Assembly (NCBI RefSeq): GCF_040655735.1
Contig: NZ_JBFAKK010000010.1
Span: 62,001-126,000 of the forward strand
Reading direction: 5' to 3'
DNA from: Phytomonospora sp040655735
GTDB taxonomy: Bacteria > Actinomycetota > Actinomycetes > Mycobacteriales > Micromonosporaceae
Length of the DNA stretch: 64,000 bases
Below are positions 51,689 to 59,934 of this stretch, piece by piece (the first letter of the stretch is position 1; every line of letters starts with the position of its first letter). The translations under genes and the position numbers were made by a program. The notes under the pieces were generated by a model. That model worked only from the letters and a program-made list of their open reading frames with translations. It did no database searches and was not told the origin of the DNA.

Positions 51689-52407
51689 CCACCGCCGACG
51701 AGCGGGGTGAGGCGAGGCGGTCGGAACTGGCCGCCAACCTCGCCGACGTACGGGAGCGCATCGAGCACGCCTGCGCGCAGGCGGGACGCGCACCGGACAC
51801 GGTGAGGCTGATCGCGGTCACCAAGACCTTCCCGGCCGGCGACGTCATGTCGCTGGCCGGGCTCGGCATCACCGAGATCGGTGAGAACCGCGACCAGGAG
51901 GCCGCGGCGAAGGCCGCCGCCCTGCGCGAGGCCGGCGTCGAGGTCCACTGGCACTACATCGGCCGGATGCAGCGCAACAAGGCCAAGTCCGTGGCCGCCT
52001 ACGCCCACCTCGTGCACTCCGTCGACCGCCCCGGCCTGGTCACCGCCCTGGCCGACGCCGCCCGGGATCGCGAGTCGCCCCTCGGCTGCCTCATCCAGGT
52101 CAGCGTCGACGGCGACACCGCCCGCGGTGGAGTCGCCGAGAGCGAGCTGGGCGCCCTTGTGGACAGCGTCACCTCCCGGCCCGAGCTCGCGCTGCGCGGG
52201 ATCATGGCCGTGGCGCCCATGGACTGGACGCCCGAGCGGGCCTTCGAGCAGGTCGCCGCACTGTCCGAAAAGGTCAGAGCCGCCGTCCCCGAAGCGGTCG
52301 AGATCTCGGCCGGAATGAGCGGGGATTTCCCCCAGGCGATCGGTTTCGGCGCGACACTCGTACGGATCGGATCAATACTGCTCGGATCCCGCTCCCATCT
52401 CAGGTAG
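51685..52407 (+). CDS. YggS-family pyridoxal phosphate homeostasis protein (YlmE)
   Basis: A 240-residue PLPBP-family protein with a single TIM-barrel domain. The PLP lysine lies in VRLIAVTKTFPAGDV; other family segments are GITEIGENRDQEA, WHYIGRMQRNKAKSV, LIQVSVDGDTARGGV, LRGIMAVAPM and ISAGMSGDFPQAIGFGATLVRIGSILLG, which holds the phosphate site. It has no known enzymatic reaction and helps control free PLP. Its ATG overlaps the ftsZ stop by 4 bp, so the pgeF/ylmD gene that usually lies between them is absent here. Confidence 0.93.
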   Translation: MTTADERGEARRSELAANLADVRERIEHACAQAGRAPDTVRLIAVTKTFPAGDVMSLAGLGITEIGENRDQEAAAKAAALREAGVEVHWHYIGRMQRNKAKSVAAYAHLVHSVDRPGLVTALADAARDRESPLGCLIQVSVDGDTARGGVAESELGALVDSVTSRPELALRGIMAVAPMDWTPERAFEQVAALSEKVRAAVPEAVEISAGMSGDFPQAIGFGATLVRIGSILLGSRSHLR

Positions 52408-52423
52408 CCTGGCGGCGAGGATC

Positions 52424-52443
52424 GAACTACACAGATGTGGTTC
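52424..52443. promoter_or_regulatory. Inverted repeat upstream of sepF
   Basis: GAACTACACAGATGTGGTTC: GAAC-ACA pairs with TGT-GTTC, interrupted by one T/G mismatch. It lies about 60 bp before sepF, shortly after a possible -10 box TAGCCT (52405-52410). It could be an operator or a small leader hairpin. Confidence 0.35.
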
Positions 52444-52504
52444 GCATCCTCCATGGGGGGCCGGACGGCCCCGGCTCAACCTGCGGCACGGGAGGGAAGG
52501 TCCG

Positions 52505-53086
52505 ATGGGCGCGATGCGCAAGGCAGGTGTCTGGCTCGGCCTCATCGAGGACGAGGATGACCGCCACTACTCAGGCGACCGTTATGACGACGGTTTCGAC
52601 GACGGCGACGAGTTCGACGACGCCGAGCAGCAGCGGCCGGTCGCGACCACCCGCACCTCGCGGGTGCGCCGGATCGAGCCGGTGCAGCGGGGCAACGTCC
52701 GCTCGCTCCCCCGCAGTGGGGGATCGGTCACACCGCTGACGCGGGACAACCTCGCGCTGGCGCCCCAGCTGACCGCCGAGCGGTCGCCGATGGCCGAGGA
52801 GAGTGCCGGTTACCGGATCACGACCCTCCACCCGACCACGTACAACGAGGCGCGCACCCTTGGTGAGCACTTCCGCGACGGGGTCCCGGTGATCATGAAC
52901 CTGTCGGAGATGGACGAATCGGACGCGAAGCGTCTGGTCGACTTCGCCGCCGGGCTCGTGTTCGGGCTGCGTGGTAGCTTCGAGCGCGTGACCAACCGCG
53001 TGTTCCTGCTCTCACCGGCCAATGTTCAGGTCACCGCAGAGGACAAGGCCAAGATCGCTGGGGGCGAGTTCTTCAACCAGAGCTGA
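52505..53086 (+). CDS. sepF: Cell division protein SepF
   Basis: A 193-residue SepF. The N-terminus, MGAMRKAGVWLGLIED, is an amphipathic membrane-binding helix. An acidic and Arg-rich linker follows, and the SepF core starts about residue 100: ITTLHPTTYNEARTLGEHFRDGVPVIMNLSEMDESDAKRLVDFAAGLVFGLRGSFERVTNRVFLLSPANVQV. SepF ties FtsZ filaments to the membrane in organisms without FtsA. ATG 52505 follows GGGAGGGAAGG. It is in the conserved ftsZ-ylmE-sepF-yggT-wag31 order. Confidence 0.95.
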   Translation: MGAMRKAGVWLGLIEDEDDRHYSGDRYDDGFDDGDEFDDAEQQRPVATTRTSRVRRIEPVQRGNVRSLPRSGGSVTPLTRDNLALAPQLTAERSPMAEESAGYRITTLHPTTYNEARTLGEHFRDGVPVIMNLSEMDESDAKRLVDFAAGLVFGLRGSFERVTNRVFLLSPANVQVTAEDKAKIAGGEFFNQS

Positions 53087-53105
53087 GACGAGGACGCCGC
53101 CTCCC

Positions 53106-53411
53106 ATGGGGATCTTCTGGCAGGTGCTCTACCTGTGTCTTTACTTCTTCTTCATGCTGCTGATCGGGCGGCTGGTCGCCGAACAGGTGCTGGCCTTCGC
53201 TCGCCGGTGGCATCCGGGGCGCCGTGCTGCCGTCGGGATGGAGTTGGTCTTTAGTGCTACCGACCCTCCCCTGAAAGTATTGCGACGGATGATTCCGCCG
53301 CTTCGGCTTGGTACGGTGTCCGTTGACCTCGCCTTCATGGCGTTGCTGCTAATCGTGTACGTGCTTAAGCAGGTGGTCGTGCGGTCGCTGATGGAATCGG
53401 CGGTGGGGTGA
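53106..53411 (+). CDS. YggT family membrane protein
   Basis: A 101-residue protein with two membrane helices: GIFWQVLYLCLYFFFMLLIGRLV and LAFMALLLIVYVLKQVVV. The central FSATDPPLKVLRRMIPPLRLGTVSVDL is the YggT hallmark. It lies between sepF and wag31, the normal place. Its role is not settled; links to osmotic tolerance and to division are reported for the family. ATG 53106 is the family start, although the frame is open further up within sepF. Confidence 0.93.
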   Translation: MGIFWQVLYLCLYFFFMLLIGRLVAEQVLAFARRWHPGRRAAVGMELVFSATDPPLKVLRRMIPPLRLGTVSVDLAFMALLLIVYVLKQVVVRSLMESAVG

Positions 53412-53475
53412 CGACACTCCACTGTCGACTCCCGGCGGCCTCGCACCGCCCGCAGGCTGACCCAAGGAGTTTCGG

Positions 53476-54267
53476 ATGCCGCTGACCCCGGCCGACGTTC
53501 ACAACGTCGCGTTTAAGAAACCCATGCTCGGAAAGCGAGGGTACGACGAGGATGACGTCGACACCTTCCTCGACGAGGTGGAGCGGGAGCTCGCCCGACT
53601 GATCGAGGAGAACAGCGAGCTGCGTGCGCAGGTCGAGCGTCTCCGGGCGGGTGCCGGTCCCGGCGTCGCCGACAACGCGGAGATGGCCGCCCAGCTGGAG
53701 CGTCTGCGTTCTGACAAGGCCGCCGCCGAGCAACAGCTGCGTGCGACGCAGCAGGAGCTCGAGCAGGTTCGTGCCGCCGGGCCCGGAGTGGGCGGCGCTG
53801 TCAGCGCGGCCGACGCCGAGCAGGGCGAGCAGCAGGCACTGCGTCTGCTGATGGTGGCCCAGCGCACCGCCGACGACCACGTCGACAGTGCCCGCCGTGA
53901 GGCCGACAAGGTCCTCGGCGAGGCTCGTGCGCAGTCCGAGGAGTTCGTGCGCGAGGCGCGCGCCAAGTCGGACAGCCTTGAGCGTGAGGCCCGCCAGCGT
54001 CACCAGGAGGTCATGGGCACCCTGGAGACCAAGCGCGCGGCGCTGCAGAAGCACATCGAGGAGCTCAAGGCCTTCGAGCGTGAGTACCGCACGCGCCTCA
54101 AGGCGTACCTGGAGAGCCAGCTGCGCGACCTGACGGGTCGCCCCGACGGTGTCGTCGAAGGCGTCGAGGTCGGAGCGGTCGAGGGTGGCCGCAACGGCGT
54201 CCCGGCCGGTGCCGCGGCTCTCACCGGTGGGTTCAACGGCACCCGGGGTGGGCTGCCGACGGACTAA
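53476..54267 (+). CDS. wag31: DivIVA-family polar growth protein (Wag31)
   Basis: A 263-residue coiled-coil protein. The N-terminal lipid-binding domain is LTPADVHNVAFKKPMLGKRGYDEDDVDTFLDEVERELARLIEENSEL; an intermediate linker and a long coiled coil (QQALRLLMVAQRTADDHVDSARREADKVLGEARAQSEEFVREAR and beyond) follow. It marks negatively curved membrane at poles and septa and directs tip growth. AAGGAG precedes ATG 53476. It closes the core division cluster. Confidence 0.95.
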   Translation: MPLTPADVHNVAFKKPMLGKRGYDEDDVDTFLDEVERELARLIEENSELRAQVERLRAGAGPGVADNAEMAAQLERLRSDKAAAEQQLRATQQELEQVRAAGPGVGGAVSAADAEQGEQQALRLLMVAQRTADDHVDSARREADKVLGEARAQSEEFVREARAKSDSLEREARQRHQEVMGTLETKRAALQKHIEELKAFEREYRTRLKAYLESQLRDLTGRPDGVVEGVEVGAVEGGRNGVPAGAAALTGGFNGTRGGLPTD

Positions 54268-54393
54268 ATCGGGCATGTAGTTCAATGTGACGATGGTTAC
54301 GTGTGGTTGGTGTGTGGCGTTTCGCGCGGTTGCCGGGGGGCATCCGTGTGCCGCCACCACCGCACACCAATCGTCCCGTAAGGGGGGTTCGCA

Positions 54394-55131
54394 ATGATCG
54401 TCGGCAGTTTACTGATTCTCGTGGCCGCGGCCGGTCTGCTGGTCACCGGCCTGATGAATCACAACGACCTGTTCCTCGTGGGTTCGATCGCGGCGAGTGT
54501 CATCGCCGGTATCGGCCTGTACCTGGGTGCCCGGTCCGCCGGGCGTGACGAGGACGCCGAGGAGCACGCGGCCGGGGACTTCGAGGACCTGGCCGGCGGC
54601 ACGGGCTCGCGCGAGGAGCGGCGGACCCTTCGGGAGCCGGCCTACGCGCGCCGGGAGCGCTTCGACGACCGCGCCGCCGATTTGGATGAGATCGGCGGTG
54701 GGGATCGCGAGGGGCGCTTCGACCGCTCGGATCGCCTCGACCGTCTCGAACAGCTCGAACGCGAGGCCCGCGTCGAGTCGCGTCCGGAGACGCCGCCGCC
54801 CGCGCGCCGGGTGGCAGCACCCACGGCCGCTGTCGCGGAGTCGTCCTCGGGTGAACCGGAGGACGCCGAGCTCGACGAGGACCTGGCCGACGAGCCGGGA
54901 CCGATGTCGATCACGCGCATCGACCGGACGCGCCTGTCCGGGCTCACCGTGCCGGTCCAGGTGGTCGACGGCCGCCCGAGGTACCACCTCGCGGGGTGCG
55001 TGCACCTCCTCGGCAAGGAGGATGAGCCGCTCGCCGTCAATGAGGCGGTCGAGCTGGGCTTCACGCCCTGCGGGCTGTGCGAGCCGACGGCCGACGTGCT
55101 GGCCGACCTGAGCGTGCGCAGCGGGCGCTGA
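54394..55131 (+). CDS. Membrane protein with C-terminal His/Cys site, function unknown
   Basis: A 245-residue protein. Two N-terminal membrane helices (LLILVAAAGLLVTGLMN and LFLVGSIAASVIAGIGLYLGARSAG) precede a long acidic, Arg-rich disordered linker (about 55-175). A small conserved C-terminal domain follows, VVDGRPRYHLAGCVHLLGK ending in FTPCGLCEP, with His198, Cys202, Cys226 and Cys229 spaced like a metal site. Similar proteins lie after wag31 in other actinobacteria. The function is unknown. ATG 54394 follows AAGGGGGG. Confidence 0.82.
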   Translation: MIVGSLLILVAAAGLLVTGLMNHNDLFLVGSIAASVIAGIGLYLGARSAGRDEDAEEHAAGDFEDLAGGTGSREERRTLREPAYARRERFDDRAADLDEIGGGDREGRFDRSDRLDRLEQLEREARVESRPETPPPARRVAAPTAAVAESSSGEPEDAELDEDLADEPGPMSITRIDRTRLSGLTVPVQVVDGRPRYHLAGCVHLLGKEDEPLAVNEAVELGFTPCGLCEPTADVLADLSVRSGR

Positions 55132-55157
55132 GGGTTCGGACGGTAAGCGAGAACTCG

Positions 55158-55186
55158 ACCGCCGGGCGGCTTGGCCGTCCGGCGGT
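55158..55186 (+). terminator. Hairpin after the membrane/metal-site gene
   Basis: ACCGCCGGGCGGC-TTG-GCCGTCCGGCGGT, a 13-bp stem with one G-T pair, followed by TTC. It lies 27 bases after the stop and suggests the end of the transcript. Confidence 0.55.
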
Positions 55187-55411
55187 TTCGCTCGCCCCGA
55201 AAAGGGGAAACGGACGGTATGCCAACACCGTCGACGCTGTTTCCCGCGTCACCGTGCCCGGAGTCACTCCCGGTCCGCAGGGCGGCCCGCCGGGGCGCGA
55301 CCGTTCGGGTCGCACTGTCCTCTGTGGAGCGGATCGGGTTCCGTCCCCGCTCAGCGGGGGTGCGGGCGAGAAGTCCGCGACGGACCGGTGCCGGCCGGTC
55401 GCGTGAGGTGA
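55187..55411. other. Intergenic region before the DksA-like gene
   Basis: About 220 bases with no gene recognised. The promoter at 55412-55441 follows. Confidence 0.4.
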
Positions 55412-55441
55412 TTGTGTCGCGGCGGTGTGTGGGCGTATTAT
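55412..55441 (+). promoter_or_regulatory. Promoter of the DksA-like gene
   Basis: TTGTGT (55412-55417) and TATTAT (55436-55441) are 18 bp apart. The -10 box is unusually strong for this window. The start codon is 56 bp further on. Confidence 0.65.
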
Positions 55442-55497
55442 GTGTCCTCACGCGCGGCGCATGCCGCGCTCTGTTTTATACCTGCCGGGGGGCGGCC

Positions 55498-56217
55498 ATG
55501 GGCGATCGGAATTCGGGCACGGCTACGCGGAAGAAGGCCGCTGCGGGTGCCGGCACCGGCCGGTCGTCGACGGCGAACACCACCACTGCCGCCAAGCCCA
55601 CCTCGGCGGCCGAGTCCACCAACGCAAAGGCCGCCGCGGAGTCCATTGGGGACACGGCGGTGACCGACGCTCCGGCGTCGTCTCTGGCCACGAAGGCCGG
55701 CGCGAAATCCACCCCCACCAAGACCCCTCCGGAGAGCGCAACCATGCCAGCTGCGAAGGCGACCGGCGGAACGCCGGCGAAGAAGACCGTTGCCACGAAG
55801 AAGGCGGCCGCCAAGAAGACCACCGCGCCCAGTGCCGCGGTCGAGGCCGCGCAGCGCAGCCCCGAAGAGGTCGAGCAGATCCGGGCCGCCCTCACCGAGC
55901 GGCTTGAGGAACTGCGCGCCGAGTACTCGCAGACCGTCACCGACATCGCCGAGCTGCAGCGCGACCGGCTCGCCGACTCCGCCGGGGACGACCAGGTCGA
56001 CACCGGCTCGAAGACCCTTGAGCGCGAGCAGGAGATCACCCTCGCCAACACCATGCACGAGCGGGTGATCCAGGTGGAGCACGCCCTGGAGCGCCTGGAG
56101 GCGGGCAACTACGGCATGTGCGAGCGCTGTGGCAAGCCCATTCCGGCCGCTCGGCTGGCCGCCTTCCCGTCGGCTACCCTCTGCGTGGACTGCAAACAGC
56201 TCGAAGAACGCCGGTGA
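55498..56217 (+). CDS. DksA/TraR-family C4 zinc-finger protein with long Ala/Lys/Thr-rich tail
   Basis: A 239-residue protein. Residues 1-125 are low-complexity Ala/Thr/Lys (for example KKTVATKKAAAKKTTAPSA), like a histone H1 or HupB tail. The DksA part follows: RSPEEVEQIRAALTERLEELRAEYSQTVTDIAELQRDRLADSAGDDQVDTGSKTLEREQEITLANTM (coiled coil) and a zinc finger with Cys208, Cys211, Cys229 and Cys232 (CERCGKPIPAARL and CVDC). DksA-type proteins act in the RNA polymerase secondary channel; the basic tail could add nucleic-acid binding. The DxxDxA tip motif of E. coli DksA is not clear. It lies upstream of lspA. Confidence 0.88.
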   Translation: MGDRNSGTATRKKAAAGAGTGRSSTANTTTAAKPTSAAESTNAKAAAESIGDTAVTDAPASSLATKAGAKSTPTKTPPESATMPAAKATGGTPAKKTVATKKAAAKKTTAPSAAVEAAQRSPEEVEQIRAALTERLEELRAEYSQTVTDIAELQRDRLADSAGDDQVDTGSKTLEREQEITLANTMHERVIQVEHALERLEAGNYGMCERCGKPIPAARLAAFPSATLCVDCKQLEERR

Positions 56218-56247
56218 GCCCTTCCGTTCGCGGATGATCCCGGCGAG

Positions 56248-56907
56248 GTGCCAGCTTGGAGGAGCGCGCTGAGTACGGGAGAAGTGCCGGCCGGTGAGGC
56301 CGCCGAGGACGTCGAGGTGACCGCCGCGCGGCCGAAGTCGGTTCGGCGCCGCGGGTTCGTCCTGGGTGTGTTCTTCGCCGTCGGGCTGGGTTCGATCGCG
56401 CTGGACATCCTCACCAAGACCATCGCGGTCGAGTCCCTCCAGGGACGCGAGCCCGTGAAGCTGCTCGGCGGGCTGATCTACTTCGACCTGATCCGCAACG
56501 GCGGCGCCGCCTGGGGCATGGGCAGCGAGTACACGTGGGTGCTGTCCATCGTCGCGATGACGGTCAGCGCCGCCATCGCCGCGTACGTGTGGCGGGTGCG
56601 GTCGCTGCCGTGGGCGATCGCCTTCGGGCTGGTCTTCGGCGGCGCGCTCGGCAACATCGTCGACCGCGTCTTCCGGGCGCCCGGGGTCTTCCACGGGCAC
56701 GTGGTGGACTTCATCAGTCCCTTCGAGCCCGGCGGGCAGGCCTACCCGGTCTTCAACCTCGCCGACTCCTCGCTGGTGATCGGCGTGTGCCTGGTGGTGC
56801 TCCTGGAGCTCACCGGCCGCCGCATGGACGGCACGCGGTACCGCAAGGAAGATAAGAAGGCCGAGAACGGCGAGTCGGGAGAGACCGTGAAGGAAGACCG
56901 CCGGTGA
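56248..56907 (+). CDS. lspA: Lipoprotein signal peptidase (signal peptidase II)
   Basis: An aspartyl membrane protease cutting prolipoproteins. It has four helices (GFVLGVFFAVGLGSIALDILTKTIAV, YTWVLSIVAMTVSAAIAAYVW, WAIAFGLVFGGALGNIVDRVF, SLVIGVCLVVLLELTG); the catalytic Asp residues are in GNIVDR and FNLADSSL, and NGGAAWGM is the substrate-cavity motif. The start is uncertain: GTG 56248 gives 219 residues but has no ribosome site; GGAGGAG at 56258-56264 points to a start just after it, where only a CTG (56269) or GTG 56284 is available. It overlaps rluD by 4 bp. Confidence 0.92.
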   Translation: MPAWRSALSTGEVPAGEAAEDVEVTAARPKSVRRRGFVLGVFFAVGLGSIALDILTKTIAVESLQGREPVKLLGGLIYFDLIRNGGAAWGMGSEYTWVLSIVAMTVSAAIAAYVWRVRSLPWAIAFGLVFGGALGNIVDRVFRAPGVFHGHVVDFISPFEPGGQAYPVFNLADSSLVIGVCLVVLLELTGRRMDGTRYRKEDKKAENGESGETVKEDRR

Positions 56908-57833
56908 CCGGTGTGGAGAGGTCGCTGCCGGTACCCGACGGACTCGAAGGCTCCCGCCTCGACCAGGCCGTCGCGCGCCTTTTCGGGCTGTCGCGCACGA
57001 CCGCGGCCGAGCTCATCGAGCAGGGCGACGTGACCGTCGACGGCTCGGCTTCGGCGAAGTCCGACCGGGTGGCCGGGGGTTCGTGGCTGGAGGTGCGCCT
57101 CCCGCCGCCGCCGGGCGCCGCCGAGGAGACCGAGCCGCAGGAGGTCGAGGGCCTTTCGGTCATCTACTCCGATGACGACATCGTGGTGATCGACAAGCCG
57201 GTCGGCGTCGCCGCGCACTCCAGTCCGGGCTGGACCGGCCCGACCGTCACGGCGGGCGTCGCCGCCCTCGGGCACCGCGTCTCCAGCCATGGTGCCGCCG
57301 AGCGCCAGGGGATCGTGCACCGGCTCGACGTCGGCACCACCGGGATCATGGTCGTCGCCAAGAGCGAGCGGGCCTACACCCTGCTCAAGCGCGCCTTCAA
57401 GGAGCGCGAGGTCGACAAGCGCTACCACGCGGTGGTCCAAGGGCATCCGGATCCGCTGCGGGGCACCATCGACGCGCCCATCGGCCGGCACCCCAATCAC
57501 GACTACAAGTTCGCCGTCGCCGCCGGCGGGAAGCCCAGTGTCACGCACTACGACACCGTCGAGGCGTTCCCGGCCGCGAGCCTGGTCGACGTCAAGCTCG
57601 AGACCGGCCGCACGCACCAGATCCGGGTGCACTTCTCGGCCCTGCGCCACCCTTGCGTCGGCGACCTCACCTACGGCGCCGACCCGACGCTGGCCGCGCG
57701 GGTGGAGCTCACCCGGCAGTGGTTGCACGCGCGAAGCCTTGCCTTCACCCACCCGGGTTCGGGACAGTGGGTGGAGTTCCACAGCGACTACCCTCAAGAC
57801 CTGGCGCACGCGCTCGACATCTTGCGAGGCTGA
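56904..57833 (+). CDS. rluD: RluD-type 23S rRNA pseudouridine synthase
   Basis: A 309-residue enzyme. The N-terminal S4 domain is GSRLDQAVARLFGLSRTTAAELIEQGDVTVDGSA. The catalytic domain has VIDKPVGVAAHSS, the catalytic Asp in IVHRLDVGTTGIMVVAKSERAY, and LKLETGRTHQIRVHFSALRHP-type sequence (here VKLETGRTHQIRVH). It is probably specific for 23S rRNA helix 69, as RluD; other RluA-family specificity cannot be excluded. It starts at GTG 56904, overlapping lspA, a common actinobacterial pair. Confidence 0.93.
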   Translation: MTGVERSLPVPDGLEGSRLDQAVARLFGLSRTTAAELIEQGDVTVDGSASAKSDRVAGGSWLEVRLPPPPGAAEETEPQEVEGLSVIYSDDDIVVIDKPVGVAAHSSPGWTGPTVTAGVAALGHRVSSHGAAERQGIVHRLDVGTTGIMVVAKSERAYTLLKRAFKEREVDKRYHAVVQGHPDPLRGTIDAPIGRHPNHDYKFAVAAGGKPSVTHYDTVEAFPAASLVDVKLETGRTHQIRVHFSALRHPCVGDLTYGADPTLAARVELTRQWLHARSLAFTHPGSGQWVEFHSDYPQDLAHALDILRG

Positions 57834-57907
57834 CCGGAGCGGCGGGCCCGCTCGGCGCGGACCGCCCGACCGACGACCACGCGCTCTACTTCGGAGGGTG
57901 CCCCCTC

Positions 57908-58765
57908 ATGGGCCTCGGTGACCTGCTCCGCCGTATCGACCGCCGCCTCCTGCCCCCCGTCGGGCGGGGCATCCGCTGGATGCAGGCGGGGACCGGCCGC
58001 AGGCGCGTGATCACCTCGACGGCCCTGATCGGCTGCGCTCTGCTGGTCGTGGCCGCGGTGTGGTCCACCGACCAGCCGACCGAGCATGTCGACGACAGCG
58101 GCCCGGTCGTGCGCGTCGGCGTCAACGACGGCGAGTCGATCCCCGAGTACGCCGAGGACTCGCGGGTGGAACTGGCGCAGCTCGCCGAGCACTCCACGTC
58201 GCCGACGTGGGCGCTGGTGTCGCTGTCGGCCTACCTCGGGCCCGACGCGGTCGGGGAGATCACCAAGGGGCACGCCGTCGCCCGGGTCTACGCGCGCGTT
58301 CCGCTGCCGAACGCGCCCACCGAGATCATTTCGCTCGACATCGCCTCGATGCCGGGGGACCTGCTCGCCGAGATGGACCGGGCCGCCGCGAGCAAGGACG
58401 CCGACGCCGCCGCCTACGCCGGCCTCGCCGGGAAGCTCACCGGCGACAGCGAGCAGGAGAAGCGGCAGCGCGAGATCTACCTGACCGCGCAGGCGCTGGC
58501 CGAGGACGAGGCCGAGGCCTACCGTGCGCACTGCGAGTGCGCCTACGCGGTGGTCGTGCGGTCCACCCCGCAGAACCTGCTGGAGCTGTCCGGCCTCGAC
58601 CTGGTCCGTGCGGTGGACGCCGCGCCGGAGATGCAGAGCTTCGACCGCGCGGTGTTCCTGCCCGCGCTGCCCGAGCAGCCGGGAATGGCCGGGCCGCCCG
58701 GCAGCGGCTTGAGTGAGGACGATCCGCCGGTCGGTGCCGCACCCGCGTCCAAGGCTCCGCGATGA
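57908..58765 (+). CDS. Single-pass membrane protein of unknown function
   Basis: A 285-residue protein. A basic N-terminus (MGLGDLLRRIDRRLLPPVGRGIRWM) precedes one membrane helix, VITSTALIGCALLVVAAVWS, and an extracytoplasmic part containing RVELAQLAEHSTSPTWALVSLSAYLGPDAVGEI, EIYLTAQALAEDEAEAYRAHCECAYAVVVRSTP and ELSGLDLVRAVDAAPEM. Two Cys in HCECAY may bond. The tail is Pro/Ala-rich. ATG 57908 follows GGAGGG. Actinobacteria often have such a gene near lspA/rluD; the function is not known. Confidence 0.82.
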   Translation: MGLGDLLRRIDRRLLPPVGRGIRWMQAGTGRRRVITSTALIGCALLVVAAVWSTDQPTEHVDDSGPVVRVGVNDGESIPEYAEDSRVELAQLAEHSTSPTWALVSLSAYLGPDAVGEITKGHAVARVYARVPLPNAPTEIISLDIASMPGDLLAEMDRAAASKDADAAAYAGLAGKLTGDSEQEKRQREIYLTAQALAEDEAEAYRAHCECAYAVVVRSTPQNLLELSGLDLVRAVDAAPEMQSFDRAVFLPALPEQPGMAGPPGSGLSEDDPPVGAAPASKAPR

Positions 58766-58907
58766 GCGGGGGAGAATCGGTGGGCGTGGGGATCTCGCGC
58801 CAAGTCATTTTCCCACCGAAACCACCCGAAAGCACCCGGGCCAGGTGCGCCGGGTGCCCCGGCATCCGTAGCCTTGGGATTCACGTGAGCGCAGTCGGGA
58901 GGCGAGT

Positions 58908-59885
58908 GTGGAGTCGATAAGGACGCCGTACGGCCAAGAGGAGAGTGTGCCCAGGTGGCGGGCTCTGTTCGACCGTCGCGCCCGCAGTCACCGTGCCCCC
59001 GAGCCCGATCCGCCGCTCGCCCCGCAGGTTCCGACGCAGCCCGGCCCCGGTTACGGCTACGGCCAGTCGAGGCACGCGCTGCCGGTCGCCACGGTCGTGA
59101 TGGAGGAGCTTCGCCGCGACCTCGGCCGCTGCCGGGTCGTCGCCTTCGCCAACCCCAAGGGCGGCGTGCACAAGACCACCGCGACGGTTCTCGCCGCCGC
59201 CACGCTCGGCACGGTCCGCGGACGCGGTGTCGTGGCGTGGGACAACAACGAGCTGCGCGGCACCCTCGGCCTGCGGGCGGGCACCGCCCGGCACGCGCGC
59301 ACGATCCGCCATCTGGTCAACGACCTCATCCAGGTCGAGGCCGCCGGGCCGCAGATCACCGAGCGCATCGACGACTATCTGCGGCACTCCACCGACGGCT
59401 CCTTCGACGTGCTCGCCGGCGACGAGGACCCGAAGCTGGCCGGGAAGCTCGACCCGTCGACGGTCCTGCGCGTCCTCGACGTGCTGACCCGCACCCACGA
59501 CATCGTGTGCATCGACACCGGCAACAACGTCGAGAGCCCGAACTGGCGGACCGTCATCGAGGCCGCCGACCAGCTCGTGATCACCACCGTCCCCCGCGAG
59601 GACGCCGCCTTCGCCGCCGACTGGATGCTGGACCTGCTCATCGAGAACGGCCACCGCGACCTCGTCGCCAACGCCGTGACGCTGCTGTCGTGCCCCACGC
59701 CGAACCCCGGCTCGCTGCTGACCGACCTGACCGCGCACTTCAACACCCGGACCCGGCGGGTCGCCGTGGTGCCCTACGACCCGACCCTGGAGGCCGGTTC
59801 GAGCATCCAGTACTCGATGCTCCAGCAGCCGACCAGGGACGCGTGGATCACCGCGGCGCACGCGATCGTGGAGCGCATCGGGTGA
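58908..59885 (+). CDS. ParA/MinD-like ATPase
   Basis: A 325-residue P-loop ATPase of the SIMIBI class. After a Pro-rich leader of about 60 residues comes the deviant Walker A NPKGGVHKTT (82-91), with the signature Lys84 but His88 in place of the usual Gly. Switch-like VVAWDNNELRGTLGLR and Walker-B-like HDIVCIDTGNNVE follow. It belongs with actinobacterial MinD/ParA-like proteins, some tied to type VII secretion, but no ESX gene is near. A role in positioning a membrane or chromosomal cargo is possible. GTG 58908 follows GGGAGG. Confidence 0.85.
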   Translation: MESIRTPYGQEESVPRWRALFDRRARSHRAPEPDPPLAPQVPTQPGPGYGYGQSRHALPVATVVMEELRRDLGRCRVVAFANPKGGVHKTTATVLAAATLGTVRGRGVVAWDNNELRGTLGLRAGTARHARTIRHLVNDLIQVEAAGPQITERIDDYLRHSTDGSFDVLAGDEDPKLAGKLDPSTVLRVLDVLTRTHDIVCIDTGNNVESPNWRTVIEAADQLVITTVPREDAAFAADWMLDLLIENGHRDLVANAVTLLSCPTPNPGSLLTDLTAHFNTRTRRVAVVPYDPTLEAGSSIQYSMLQQPTRDAWITAAHAIVERIG

Positions 59886-59934
59886 CCGACGCCGTGGTCG
59901 CGCGCCGGTCACGCGGGCATGGCAGGATCTACGC

